NCBI GenBank assembly: GCA_003508835.1
Contig: PUFA01000022.1
Coordinates: forward strand, 6,944,001 to 7,008,000
Direction: 5' to 3'
DNA length: 64,000 nucleotides
DNA from: Eonycteris spelaea
Taxonomy: Eukaryota > Chordata > Mammalia > Chiroptera > Pteropodidae
A model generated the notes under the pieces. It saw nothing but the letters and a program-made list of their open reading frames with translations. It was not told the DNA's origin and searched no databases. The translations under genes were made by a program, and so were the position numbers. Numbering within the stretch: the first letter of the stretch is position 1; each line of letters opens with the position of its first letter. Shown in pieces: positions 12,826-23,969 of the stretch.

Positions 12826-12920
12826 AACTTAAATTTTACATGTCAGATAAAAGCATCTAGAATTTAACTTAAATTTTACATATCAGATAAAAGTCCCTAG
12901 AATTTTACATATCAGAAGAA
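12826..12920. repeat. 40-bp tandem repeat, ~2.4 copies
   Basis: Units 12826-12865 and 12866-12905 start AACTTAAATTTTACAT and contain CAGATAAAAG and CTAGAATTT. They differ at only a few positions. A third partial copy (TACATATCAGA) follows at 12906-12920 and ends in a run of A. It lies in the spacer of the inverted repeat pair. Confidence 0.9.
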
Positions 12921-13550
12921 AAAAAAAAAACCTAGACTTCTAACTGAGAGTATTGTTTTGAATGATTTTGCTCATCATTTGTTCTACAGCAATAGGCACA
13001 ATATCTGCAGAACACACAATTATCAAATATTGTTATTAGAATACATTGCAGAATGAGGAAAATGCAGAATGCATTAGTGGTATTTCAAAGCAATTAACTG
13101 AGAACACAAAACAACCAAAGCGAGTCTATTATGTAATCACCTAGCCATTCAGAGCTGATTTGTATTGCGAGCTGACATCAGATCCCTGATAAAAAAGAAA
13201 GAGAAAGAGGTGTGGATTGATAAAGTACAATCATATCGCAGTGCAATTTGGTTTAATAATGGATCTCTCACTAACCCTCATTAAAAATTAAAATCATTGG
13301 GTAAATGTTGAATAGCAGTGCCTGCATGAATGATGGGACACCACAGAGAAATTATCAGTTGGTAGTTTATAATTGAGAAAGGAAAAATCTACAGTGTCAT
13401 TGGGGACGTTGTGAATGGTGAGATTGGGAGATGATGTCCTCTGAAAAGGGAAAAAAATGCAAATAATGGAAGTCATGCTGAGGGTCAGGCCTTTCGTAAA
13501 TCAGGGAGCTTCTGCTGGGTGGATGTGGTCACTGAAAAGAACTTCAGCAG

Positions 13551-13931
13551 CTTCTAGTTTTGCTTTAACTTTATGAAGTTATTGCAAAACATATTTATTT
13601 ATCTTAGTTACAGGTTTTGCAAAGTTCACAGCTAGGCTGTGAGGGTTCAGGTACTCGTAACTTGGCGAATGTAATAAACTGTGCTCTATGAATTCCCTAG
13701 TAACAACTGGATAATGTGTTGGAAACTGGATTCAAACAAATTTAAAATGTCCTGAGATTATGAAAGAAATGGACGTACTCAAACAAAAATAAGTCCAGAG
13801 GAAAAAAAAAATGGCAAGGTGGTTGGAATCTTTAGACTAGAAACTTTACAAATACAAACTGTGTCATTTTTAGTAGATTTTTTAAAGAGAGGTCTAGACC
13901 AACAGAAAATAACCATGTCATGACTAGAGCT
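13551..13931 (-). repeat. Arm 2 of a ~390-bp inverted repeat pair
   Basis: Reverse complement of the 12192-12584 block, about 80% identical by eye, separated from it by about 966 bp. Similarity fades at 'cttctagttt' on the left and at 'gactagagctg' on the right, so both arms start and stop at the same points of the shared unit. That argues for a defined element or a clean duplication rather than chance. Confidence 0.85.
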
Positions 13932-14034
13932 GATAGTCCTGTCTCCACTGGCTATGCATGCCTCTTCATCACAATCTGTTTTTATTCATTTTAATTTACT
14001 ATCGTAAAATTAAAACAATTGTCTTTTTTTTAAT

Positions 14035-14120
14035 TACATATTAAAAATAATTGGCACAGCTTAAATTTATACTGTTAGATATCAATTATATCTCGATAAA
14101 ATAAAATTTAAAAAATAATT
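14035..14120 (+). mobile_element. L1 3' tail fragment
   Basis: The stretch 'ttatactgttagatatcaattatatctcgataaaataaaatttaaaa' has the form of L1MA/L1MB 3' ends (family: tgtatgtcaattatatctcaataaa..), ending in an A-rich tail on the plus strand. Only the terminal part is present. Confidence 0.5.
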
Positions 14121-16280
14121 GGGAAAAAATAGTTGGAGAAATTCCCATTGAAATTTAGCCTAAATACTAATTTTGCCCAAAAAGCAAACTGGAAGAATTT
14201 CACAGATATCCAAATGTTCACTGGTATTTGAAGTCAGGGCTGTACCAGTTTGCTTCTGAAGCTATTCACCAACATTTTTCACCTTAGTAAACTTGCATAT
14301 TTCTCTCTTATGACCAACTTAATTAGATATTGCTGAAACTTAACTACTATTATGTCATTTTAGTGATACGTTTTATTCTCTTGTCATTAACACATTTGTG
14401 AATATAGTTCAAATTCTGGTTGTAGATTTTTTGCCATTATCAAACTAAGTCTTTCTGTGTCGTTGACAGCTGAAAAATGTTACTTAAGAGTACATCAGAG
14501 GCTTCTGGTTCTAATCCAAGAAACACAAACTAGTAATGGATTTCACAAAGCAGAAACTAACACACGAAGATACAAGTTCAGAAATACCTAACAGTCTCTT
14601 CTTAAACATTCATTACCATTAACTATTCCTTTTTTCATTAAAAATAATTCAATAGAATGCCAATATGATGTTTTCAATATTTTATTACTTTTTCCTTTTC
14701 TCTGATTTCTTCTCCCTTTGAAGATAAAAGGAGTATTTTAATTAGGATGCAATGGGAATAAATTCAGAATTAGCATATTTGGTGTTCAATAAATATGGTT
14801 TTAATTATAACCTTTTTCTGTTTATTTCAAAGATTCAGAAAAAAAAATATAGCAGAAGCAAAACAAATGTATCTAAACATTTTATATGTAATGATACACT
14901 GCCTGGAACTTAATTTTGGTGCCTATATGTCTATTTTGAATTCTGAAAGCCTGCTTGTCTTTCTAGATAGAGAAGAAAGGCAAAGAATATGCAGAAGCCC
15001 CCTCATTGATTTCCATGGAATGGGGAGAATGTTTCTCTAACTTATTCTTGGTAGAACTGATCTGGAAAATTCTCTGTTTCTTGAAAAATCCTAGAATTAT
15101 TCAGTACCCCCAGTACAGTATACACAGTAGAGAAAACCAGCTAGTTTAGCTATAAAACTCAAGGACTCTAATTGACCATATTTACCTAATGACTTAAAGT
15201 TGTCTCTGCAGGTTACGTGAACATTATTAGGATTTGGGGTGGGGGAACTTTTCTCAAGCACTACACGGAGGAAAATAAAATGAGTTCAAGCATTTCTCAA
15301 AATTTTAGGATAATTCAAGGAAGAATTTTCTTCATAATTTTGGAGGCAGAAATATGTCTGTTTAGTACATATGTGTTCTAATATATCAAAGTAGAATTTC
15401 AGATAAATTAACTTTAGATATGTTTATGTAGAAAGCTATGATATATTAAGTATATATTTTTCATTTCAAAATGCATGCAAATGTCTAGGCTTTTCTCATT
15501 TATTTCTCAATTAATTTCAATCATTTACATCATCTGGCCTCTCAATATCTTTATAGTAGTCATCTTTGATTTTATTAATAATGAAGGAAACTGCAAACCA
15601 TTTAAGGAATATTAGCCACTTTTAATAAGCCCTGACAAATTAAATTGAACAAACTTTTGGTCTCAGCTAACTACATTATATATAAAAATATAAGTCCAAT
15701 TTCTCTATCTGTACACATCCACACAGAGATCAAATTCATATAATTTAAGTTTAAATTATTTGAAATCACAAAAAAAATAAAAATCTTGCTATATAATTTA
15801 ACTACATACCAATGACTATATAACTAACTGTATTCATGAATTAGGTGGTTGGATCTCAAGATGCATGGCATAGAAGGCAATGTTATATATGGTTTCTAGG
15901 TTTTCTACTTTGGCAATTTATCAACAAAATAGCTAAAATGTCATATATTTGCAATTAAAATTAGAGAAAAGGAAATAAATACAGTATTTATAAAAGAAAA
16001 ACATCACGATGAACTTAAGAAAAAAGCGTACTAGATATCAATAAGCAGTTAAATTCAATGTTGTTGGGGAGTTTTTAAAGAACTTTTTTTCCCAGAGCTT
16101 CAGAAAGTGATTATACCGTGTGTACAATTTAATTGAACTTCAACATTTCTAGCTTTAATTTAGCTAAAGTTAAGATCTATTTTTAGAACTCTCCCAAAAC
16201 TTATTTATCATGATCACTGTATTTTTAAAATTTTATTTATACATTTTTGGGGGGCATAAGGAGAAAAATAATTATAAAAT
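14121..16280. other. Unassigned DNA
   Basis: No repeat family recognised. The 81-codon frame at 14795-15040 (plus) contains no known domain. Sequence is AT-rich with ordinary complexity. Confidence 0.4.
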
Positions 16281-16284
16281 GTAC

Positions 16285-16530
16285 AAATTTTATCATATAT
16301 CTAAGGTAGTCAAAGTCACCGAAGCAGAAAGTCACTCGATGGTCGCTCGGGGCTGGAGGAGTGAGAAACAGGGAGCTGTGTTCAAAGAGTTTAAAATTTT
16401 AGTCACGGAGTTGAAAAAATTCTAGTTGTGCTGTGCTATATTGTGTTGTAGTTAATAATACCATAAATGTAAGCTTAAAATTTTGTTAAGAGAATAGATG
16501 TTAGGTGCTTTTTTGCCACAATAAATGATA
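16285..16530 (+). mobile_element. L1MA-type 3' UTR fragment
   Basis: Blocks in order match L1MA 3' UTRs: 'ctggaggagtgagaaacagg', 'tgttcaaagagtttaaaattttagtcac', 'tctagttgtgctgtgctatattgtg', 'agttaataatacca', then 'ttgttaagagaatagatgttaggtgc' and 'ttgccacaat' (family: ..ttgctaagagagtagatcttatgtgttcttaccaca..). Plus strand. Confidence 0.7.
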
Positions 16531-17299
16531 TATATCTTTAGATACATCAGTTTTTTTCTCACTGTCTCTTATTAAATATTAAATACATAATTAAAGTATT
16601 TTTATTTTCACAAGACTCTACAAAATGTAAATTATGTATTTATGGCAGCATTATATGAATGTCAGGCAGTTTCATTTCATTCTGTAACAGATGTTTTCTT
16701 GCTAAAAATTTGTTTCGCTAAAAAATGCATCTTTATCCTTTTTTTCTTGCTTATGAATTTATTTCTTTTCCATTACAAGTTTATGCTAAAGTGTTTAATG
16801 ATTTCTACTTACTGAACTGAATATCTTCTCATCATAGACTTGGGATCTTGAGCGATTACTTCATTTAATTTGATTATTTTCTTGTCCATGAACCACATAT
16901 AGAGACCAGCTCTATTATAAAGACAGATTTTTAAGTACAAAATTAAATCTTCAGGACAATCATAGGATCATTTTTCTCAGTGTCCTCTGACAATCCTAAA
17001 AAATATGATTTCCCCCATGCTTAAGATCTGATATCAGTGTTGTGATATGAACATGCCATCCACGGTATGCACAGCAGACAGATATTTCACTCTACAATAC
17101 AATTTTTGACAATGTGACTACTTTTTTATTTTTTGCAGATTTTATAATAGATCAATTTTAAGTTCAAATTTGTATTATTGCATTTAAATTTATTTTAGTA
17201 TTTACTGAATCTACTGTATTCAAGCAATATTTTTCTTGCAGATGTGCAGTGGTGAATGAGTTTCATGACGGACTGCTTTCTTAGTTTACAGAGACCAAT

Positions 17300-17820
17300 A
17301 AAATGGCGTAGGGACATAAGGTTTAGTTCAAAGGTAATTATAATAAAGGACTATGACAGGGGAGTGAAGAAGAAGGAATGGACAGTTTAGAAATGTAGAT
17401 TTATGGTGTGAAGGATGAGATTCTAGAAGGCATATTAATATCTATTATAAATAATTATGCTATGTCTAGACCATAATGAAGTCTTTTCAGTGTTTAAAAC
17501 AGTCGAGGTGCATAATCAACTAAGTTGTAGAAAAATATCTCAAAATTCATTGAGAGTAATGGAGTGCTGTATTTTGAAGCAGGAGGACCGATTATTCAAT
17601 ACACCTAAATTATGGAGGAGGAAGATGGAATTAAGAGATAGACAATATGCTGAGACGGAAAAGAAACTTGACTAAATCAATAAATTTTTGGCTTGCAAGA
17701 CAAAGGAAATGAAACACTCTAGGGTAGACCCTGGGTTTAAAGCTAGAGAATATCTTAGTATTCCATAGATATTTGTGCTATTAAATGAGACACGAGAAGG
17801 ATTTGATCAAGGAATGAGAG
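17300..17820 (-). mobile_element. L2 fragment (antisense)
   Basis: The plus strand resembles the reverse complement of L2: 'caggggagtgaagaagaag', 'gcaggaggaccgattattcaatac', 'ttgactaaatcaataaatttttggcttgcaagac', 'ccctgggtttaaagctagagaat', then 'tgtgctattaaatgagacacgagaaggatttgatcaagg' (family: ..gatggtatttaaagccatgagactggatgagatcacc..). Strongly diverged. The 72-codon frame inside it is not a gene. Confidence 0.5.
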
Positions 17821-18470
17821 GAGACTATGGGTTTAAATTTCACCTAAAAATACTAAAATATGGAAAAAGGCCTTTGTAGCAATTTTTCTGCAGTCAATAG
17901 AGGTTATCAGGGTGCAGTACATTATCCATCTGAGAACCTATGGGCTCAGTAAACTGTCATCAAGAGGTTCGGGTAAATGACAATTTAGATAAAATTAGGG
18001 AAGAAGGTAGAATAATGAAATTGTCTTGAGATTTCATATATTTATATTATGCCACGACATTTTTTTCATACTTATTATTTGGACTACATTTATTAAAAAT
18101 ATAGGCAATTTCTGTTAGTATCTTAATGAGAAAAGAAAAGTTGTAATTTTATGTCATCGTAATCGTCTTAAGTAGGTAAGAGAAAATGAGTTACTTTGCA
18201 GTCAGAAGCATTGACTTGACTGTGTCAATAATTCTGATCATTTATTAATCTTTAGGTCTCTCCCTTCACAACTGGAGTACAGGGCTCTGTCTAGCTTGCT
18301 GTGAACGTTGTATCTGTTAAGGAAGAGTGACCTTGTTGCACGTGTTCTCAACGACCAATGTAAGTAACATGAATTTACTTATTCTTATTTTGAGAAGAAA
18401 ACAAAAAAATTTGAAAGCCATTTCTGACAGTTATCAATAAGTGATTTCTGATAACACTCTGACTTACTAA
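17821..18470. other. Unassigned DNA
   Basis: Possibly a further decayed continuation of the L2 relic to about 18000. After that nothing is recognised. Confidence 0.3.
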
Positions 18471-18471
18471 A

Positions 18472-18490
18472 ATAAATTTTTATGTAATCG

Positions 18491-18535
<45 letters not shown>

Positions 18536-18710
18536 AACCCACAATCTCTATATACATGTGGTACTAGAATTGGATACTTCTGTAAGCTTTATTTAGCTTT
18601 ATAAAATATTTAAAGATCTTTAGAATTAATATTAATACTTGGAAAAGAATATTGTTAAAAAACAGTGAATTGAAAAATAAATATTTACCTTTAACTTCCT
18701 TGAAATCAGT
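18472..18710 (+). repeat. Copy A of a ~240-bp direct repeat pair
   Basis: This block is matched in the same orientation by 25678-25915, about 7.2 kb away. Shared stretches in order include 'tttttatgtaat', 'tctctata', 'acatgtgg', 'actagaa', 'tggata', 'ctttatttagcttta', 'tttaaagat', 'tttagaattaat', 'attgtt', 'ataaatatt' and 'cctttaac'. About 80% identity by eye with several indels. I cannot name the family. It could be an unlisted interspersed repeat or part of an old L1 UTR. Confidence 0.75.
18493..18532. repeat. (CA)n microsatellite
   Basis: About 20 uninterrupted AC dinucleotides followed by a variant cgcaaaccc. Copy B of the direct repeat pair has only 'gacacagaaaacccgcac' at this place, so the tract probably expanded from a short seed in copy A. 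Confidence 0.97.
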
Positions 18711-19060
18711 CTAAAAATTCACCTAATATAATGAGAGATATTCAAGGAACAATGTTTCCTAGGTACTTAGTTCAGATGCTTGGGAATAATATCAGGACAT
18801 GATATAGATAATGGGAAATAATTGGTGATTGAAACAATGGGAGGATATAACTTTGCAGGCCTTATGACAGGAAATGAGAGTGTCCCCATTATTTAACTGC
18901 CCTTTAAATTGTAAAATAAAGCCCTGCCCATTTGTGAAAATAAAGGGTTAATGTATGTAGATATATGTGGAGAAGTTTCATGAAAGCATTGTAAAATACA
19001 CTATGACTACAGTTGACTTTTCTTGTTTTTTTTTTTTTTAAGTAAAAAAGATAATAAGTT
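18711..19060. other. Unassigned DNA
   Basis: No element recognised. A T-run lies near 19027-19039. Confidence 0.35.
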
Positions 19061-19067
19061 TGATTTA

Positions 19068-19175
19068 TGTCCCTTTTCTAATGAAGAAATTGAGTCATGG
19101 GATGATTAAATAACTCTTCCAAAGTCATATAACCAGTAAGAGGCCAGACTCTATGTTCTTCACCATTATTCTATA
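19068..19175 (-). mobile_element. MIR fragment
   Basis: 'atgaagaaattgagtcatgg', 'taaataactcttccaaagtcatataaccagtaagaggccagactc' corresponds to the reverse complement of the MIR core (family: gatgaggaaactgaggc..taacttgcccaaggtcacacagctagtaagtgg). Confidence 0.65.
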
Positions 19176-19221
19176 GAAATGAACTGAAACATTTTCTAGT
19201 CTGAGGGTTTTAGGAAGACTA

Positions 19222-19425
19222 TGTAACTTAATGGTTAAAAAAAACGGGTGGTGAATTAGACTCATGTTCTACTCGCTAACATTTTATTAAGCAGCTTTGT
19301 GATCCCGTGAGATCAAATCACTTAATCTAGCTAATTATTTGGATATCAGTTCTTTTAATTATAAAATAAGACATTTATTTAGGTTGTTTCTAAGGTCACT
19401 TCTGATTTTATGACTGTGTGAGACT
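19222..19425 (+). mobile_element. MIR fragment
   Basis: 'aacttaatggttaa', 'tgaattagactcatgttctactc', 'taagcagctttgtgatcccgtgagatcaaatcacttaat', 'ttataaaataagaca', 'gtttctaaggtcacttctgat' follows the MIR layout on the plus strand, including the internal tRNA-derived and core segments. It lies back to back with the minus-strand MIR just upstream. Confidence 0.6.
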
Positions 19426-19439
19426 ATGGTATAAGGATT

Positions 19440-20620
19440 ATAGAACATATAAACATTGTCCACTAATATGCCAGAATTAGGTAATAAGAAAACTGTCAGG
19501 GACAGCATTTATCCATATGCAGTTTCTCCTGAGAATTACTTTGATTGTGAACAGGATGATCTTATAGTAATAAATAGTTATGAAATGCCTCCCTTTCCTA
19601 AGTATTGTTCAAAGTTATAATAACTTAAATGAATTAACCAGCCTTGGAAAGGTCACTTTTCCAATAAACGGCAAATGAAAAAAAAAAAAAAAAGGTTAAT
19701 AAAATGAGTCAGACTCATAAATTGTTACTTACAAGGGTCATTCTGTCTGACATCTATATGTGCCTAATTATAGCCAAAGCTCTAAAACTGTACAAAAAGC
19801 TTTTTACCTTTTTTTTTTTTTTCCAGTCAGCAGAGCAAAGATTGTTTCTAACTGCTGCTTTTTCACGTGTTTGAAAGCAACCTGTCTCCTCATAAATGTG
19901 CAACTGTGCTGGTTAGAAACAGCTGCTGGATATTTTCTGCCCAGAGATGTGTGATAGGTAGAGAGAATAAAAAATCTAGAGCGATTCTCACATTGGGAGG
20001 GAGGAGCTAGCCTGGGGTTGAGAGTAGGGTGCTGAAAATAGAAGCCTATCATAATCGGAAAAAGAAACAAACAGAGAAGCACGATTCAGATCAGGGCTGG
20101 TATATACACACAATTTAGAATTCGTTTTAAAGGACAGAGAAGTCGTTGTTATCTGTTACCTATTTCTTTGTGTTTGCTATCACCTGGCTATTCACATTAG
20201 GGGCTATGTCAGCAACAAGAGCTACATTAATGGGCCATTCCATGATAACTATTCTTTAGGAATTCCTGGGAACTTACTTTAAAGAGATTCCTCAGTTTAC
20301 ATTTTTATTTGGAAAAACACAGACATACACAGAGAGTTGAACCCTACCTTAAAAGAAACTATGCTTTTAGGATTTGTATATTTTTTGTAAACCCCCAAAT
20401 TTGGTAAGTTCTGCCTAGAGGTTTTTTGTATGGGAATCTTATTTGTTACATAAAGAATCTTCATCTTTGGAAAGCAAATGTGTAAGGTATGTGCTTTGGA
20501 TCCAAGGAAAGGCCTTGGAGGCAGAATGGTGAGATGGTCTTGAACGCCACCTGGTGTCAGCCATCTTGTTCTTCTGGGGAGTCAGGGAGGTGGCAGTAGA
20601 AAAAGGTAGAGAGATAAGGA
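19440..20620. other. Unassigned DNA
   Basis: No family recognised. Short A- and T-runs occur at about 19678-19694 and 19808-19822. The 92-codon minus-strand frame at 19804-20082 has no recognisable domain. Confidence 0.4.

Positions 20621-20623
<3 letters not shown>

Positions 20624-20672
<49 letters not shown>
20624..20672. repeat. (GA)n microsatellite
   Basis: About 24 uninterrupted GA dinucleotides, then a degraded GA/GT continuation to about 20690. A purine-only strand of this length can adopt triplex structure. It gives rise to a meaningless Leu-Ser reading frame on the minus strand. Confidence 0.97.
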
Positions 20673-20675
<3 letters not shown>

Positions 20676-20714
20676 GAGATTGAGAGAAACCAGCACATTT
20701 CAAATTCTAATTAT

Positions 20715-20830
20715 ATAGTAGGCACAGGAAATCAAAGACAAGTAGGGCCTAGTCCCTAAGATATTTACAGTGAATACTGTGTATGACAGATAATACAGGT
20801 AAATAAGTGTTTGCCTTTATTGTGGGAAAC
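20715..20830 (-). mobile_element. L2 3' region fragment
   Basis: 'ggcacaggaaatcaaagacaagtagggcctagtccctaagatatttacagt' and 'gacagataatacaggtaaataagt' match the reverse complement of the L2 3' region (family: ..caaggtccctgccctcatggagcttacagtctagtgggggagacagac..). Confidence 0.5.
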
Positions 20831-20924
20831 TAAAAGGGCCGCACAATCCAGACTGGATGGCATGAGTTGTAACACTAACACGCTTTCTGAAAGGTGGTCC
20901 AGTTATTCAGCTAAAACATGGAAG

Positions 20925-20945
20925 TTTTTTTTTTTTTTTTTTTTT
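20925..20945. repeat. Poly(T) run, 21 bases
   Basis: Uninterrupted T tract. No retrotransposon body was recognised beside it, so it is either an orphan tail or a slippage-expanded tract. Confidence 0.95.
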
Positions 20946-21239
20946 CCTGAATTAAAATAGTGAGTTAAAACTTTCTGTGGCATTACCTTCTCTTTCCCCC
21001 AGAGCTAATGAATAGCAGTTACACAAGAAAATGGAAATTATTCCAGTTAGTAAATAAATGAATAAGTAAAGATATAAAAGGTTATTTAGTTGAGGATAGA
21101 GAAGACGGAACAGCTCTAGTTCATTTCCATATAGCAGAGCCTATAGTAATAAGTCAATACGATGCTCAGAATTCTCACCTGTGCCTCTGAAATGATAAAT
21201 CTGAAATCTGAACAGTTATTTGTATTTCTTTTCACTTTA

Positions 21240-22200
21240 CACAGGAGTCATAGGGGAAGCTAGGGAGAAATAGATAAACCAGAAAAAGAAAATATGGACA
21301 CTGGAGATAATTCCAGAGTTATATATAGGATGAGGTGATGAAATGATTTACAACCCAAGGGTTTTCCCACAAAAATTATTCACCCACCCACCAAATAATT
21401 AGAAGAATATTGATACAAAAGCCTTAACAGAGTCTCAGAGAGAGCAGACCTAAAAGACAGTGGACCCTACTCCCCCAAGATTTCTCCTTTGCCATTCCCT
21501 CGGGCAACAGAATATTGCTAGATGGGAAGACATTGTCCTCAAACCACAATGTAGGGATTGCTGAGGGCACATTCTCAGATCCTTAGGGAAGCATTAAACC
21601 TGAGCGAGATGATAACAAAGAGCTTGGCAATTAGGCATGCAATCTACAGGTAGAGAGCAACCTGCCCTGCACACAATCAAAAAAAAAAAAAAATGAAACC
21701 TAGACAAAAGGCATATCTCAACGTAGAGGAGATAATTCTACATCATTGCATGATATAACACGACTTAATTAGAACATTGTCTTCATATAAAGAGCAATTA
21801 GAGGAAATGATAAAACAGCAGAATGAGATAAAGAAGGGAGTTGCAAAAAGGATAAATTGAGGGCCAAAACAGCATGATTGCACCATTATCAAATAAATTG
21901 AAAACACCACTACAATTGAAGCGTAGAGGAAAAGATTAAGATATAATAGCATACACACGAAAAAGGCAAAAAGGTTAAAGCATTTACAGATACCGTCCAA
22001 CGTGACCGTAATGTTGCCCTGTGTTAAAGGGATCAACAAATGGGATTGAGATCTATTCAAAGATATAATGCAGGAGAATTTCCAGGGTGTAAGGAAACAA
22101 TGCATCTGCAGAGTAGGAGTACTCTGAGTTCCAAATAAATGAAGATATGCACACTATTGACCTATTAATTGTTAAGGATTAAAGACTAATTCCTCAAATG
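21240..22200 (+). mobile_element. Possible decayed L1 5'/ORF1-like stretch
   Basis: The plus strand is markedly purine- and A-rich ('accagaaaaagaaaatatgg', 'aaatgataaaacagcagaatgagataaagaagg'), the strand bias typical of the L1 sense strand. Several phrases loosely recall old L1 ORF1 regions, but no open frame survives and the match is weak. The 120-codon minus-strand frame (21743-22105) is the antisense of this A-rich strand and is not a credible protein. Confidence 0.25.
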
Positions 22201-22374
22201 CATATACTAAAAAAAAAAATAGCATGTGTGTGTCGGGGGAGGGAGTAGCTTGGTAGAAAGATTTCAGCTTGACTTAAACTTTCTTAACAACATATAGTGA
22301 AAGAAAATGTAAGAAAGTCTAGAAATGTTGAGCTAAAATGTGACTAAGAGATTAATAGTATACGTGAGAGCATC

Positions 22375-22822
22375 TGTCAGGACCGGCTGCCATCAATCCT
22401 TCCGCCCTGCGCAAACTCCTTCCAGTGGAGTCTATGCCATCGGTTCTTTGAGCAAGAGAACAAATGGTGCTGTGCCAGATTTGAACTTGGCCGTATAAGA
22501 GCTGATATCACCACTTCTTTCCTCTTTGAGGCTAGTGCTACAATATAAAAAGTCCAGGCAGGCTACCTTGTTGGAGAGAGAGAGACAAGATGAAATGTCA
22601 TTGAAGCACTAGACATGTGAGTAAAAAGCCATCTCAGGTGTTCCAGCTCAGCTCTCAAAATCATCTCGGTGAAGCCCCAAATACCATGCGTCAGAGACCA
22701 GCCATCCTGCCAGACCCTATTGGCATTCATGGTTCACAGAATGATGAGAAAAACTAGAAAGTTGACTGTATTAAGTCCCTAAGTTTTAGGGATTTTATAC
22801 AGTAATGTCGGGACTTAGAACA
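22375..22822 (+). mobile_element. MLT1-like LTR
   Basis: The stretch shows 'gagagagagagacaagatg', 'actagacatgtgagtaaaaagccatctcaggtgttccagctcagc', 'gtcagagaccagccatcctgcc', 'cacagaatgatgagaaa' and 'taagtccctaagttttagggattttatacagtaatgtcggg', in the same order as older MLT1 LTRs (family: gacatgtgagtgaggccatcttggacgttccagcc .. taagccactaagttttggggtgg). Plus strand, solo. CpG content is higher than in the surroundings. Confidence 0.6.
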
Positions 22823-23420
22823 TTTTAATCAATTTGCAATTTAAAAATAAGAGCAATAAGCAGACATTTTCAAATATTTCTTTTAAAGTGAAGAAATGTA
22901 GTTCCTATTAATTCTCAGTAAAACTCTTATCCAATAAAGATTGACGTAAGCATTTTGAAATGGAAAAAATACTGACAAAAAGAATTATGAGCATTCAATT
23001 CCTTCAAACAGAATGACATTACTAAAAATTTACTTCTGATATAAAGCAGAACTTAAATTATATGAACTTAGACAGTGTTTAATACAACTAAACAAAATGA
23101 TAGGGCAGAGGCAACTAGAGAATTAAATAATTGCTGTTATCATCACTTTTCTTAGTAAAGAGGCAATTAAACCACAGAGCTTACCAGAATTATAATGGCT
23201 ACAATACCTGCATATTTTCAAACATTCTGAACCTTAGCGACCTGTCAGAAGTGGTATTCTTTATCTAGTAGATACATTTACTTGAATATCAAGAATTCTC
23301 TCTTTTTTTCCACTTGAGCAAGCAGAAACTCTAGGTTATAATGTTCAAAACATCTATAACATTTTTTTGGAAGCATTTCTTTTCATCTGAGTATATACAT
23401 TGTAAGTATCTGAGTAATAT
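22823..23420. other. Unassigned DNA
   Basis: AT-rich; no family recognised on either strand. Confidence 0.4.
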
Positions 23421-23424
23421 TTAT

Positions 23425-23592
23425 AGCTGCGCTGTAAGATACAGTAGAAACAAGACATATTTGGCTATTTAAATAAAAATAAAAGTGAATACACTTACAT
23501 AAAGTTATGAGTGTAGTTTTTCACTTCCACTAGCCACAGCTCAATGCTCAATAGGCATGTCTGACTAGTGGCTACCATATTGGAAATGCATA
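23425..23592. mobile_element. Non-autonomous hAT (Charlie-type) element
   Basis: The left end 'ctgcgctgtaagatacagtagaaac' and right end 'gactagtggctaccatattggaaatgcatag' form the degenerate terminal inverted repeats of the hAT family whose ends read CAGCGCTGTCCAATA..GGTAGCC. Inside, 'actagccacagctcaatgctcaatagg' matches the 'actagccacatttcaagtgctcaatagccac' block. The element is short and internally deleted, with no transposase. I do not assign a MER name. Confidence 0.65.
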
Positions 23593-23884
23593 GAGAGAAG
23601 TCCACCTACCCTCAAGTGGTCACTTGTACTGCAGTTTGGGGTGTTATATTATAACTTTTGTATTTGCATTTTCTAAATTGTTGGAATAATTTTAATATCC
23701 TCATGTTATTTTTTAAACAAAGAAAGCAGAAACTAAAATGATTTTTTTTTATTTTAAAACATCTAGAGGAAAATAATAAAATATTAATACAATTTAGTTA
23801 CAGATGGTGGAGAAATGGAAGATTATGATTTTTATTTTTGTATTTGTATATTTTAAGCATTTAAAAAATATAATATGAATAATG

Positions 23885-23965
23885 GAAACTCTCCATACTC
23901 TCTTCTCAATTTTGCCATAAACTTAAAACTACTCTAAAAATAAAATCTATTTAAAATACAATAGG
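23885..23965 (+). mobile_element. L1 3' end fragment
   Basis: 'ctctcttctcaattttgccataaacttaaaactactctaaaaataaaatctat' matches the terminal part of L1M 3' ends (family: ..tcaattttgctgtgaacctaaaactgctctaaaaaataaagtct), with an A-rich tail on the plus strand. Confidence 0.6.
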
Positions 23966-23969
23966 AAAA

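Noticed and set aside
20439..20696. Leu-Ser repeat protein
   Set aside because: Produced by the (GA)n microsatellite read on the minus strand.
21743..22105. 120-codon minus-strand ORF as a membrane protein gene
   Set aside because: It is the antisense of an A-rich strand; hydrophobic Phe/Leu/Ile content follows from T-rich codons. No motif recognised.
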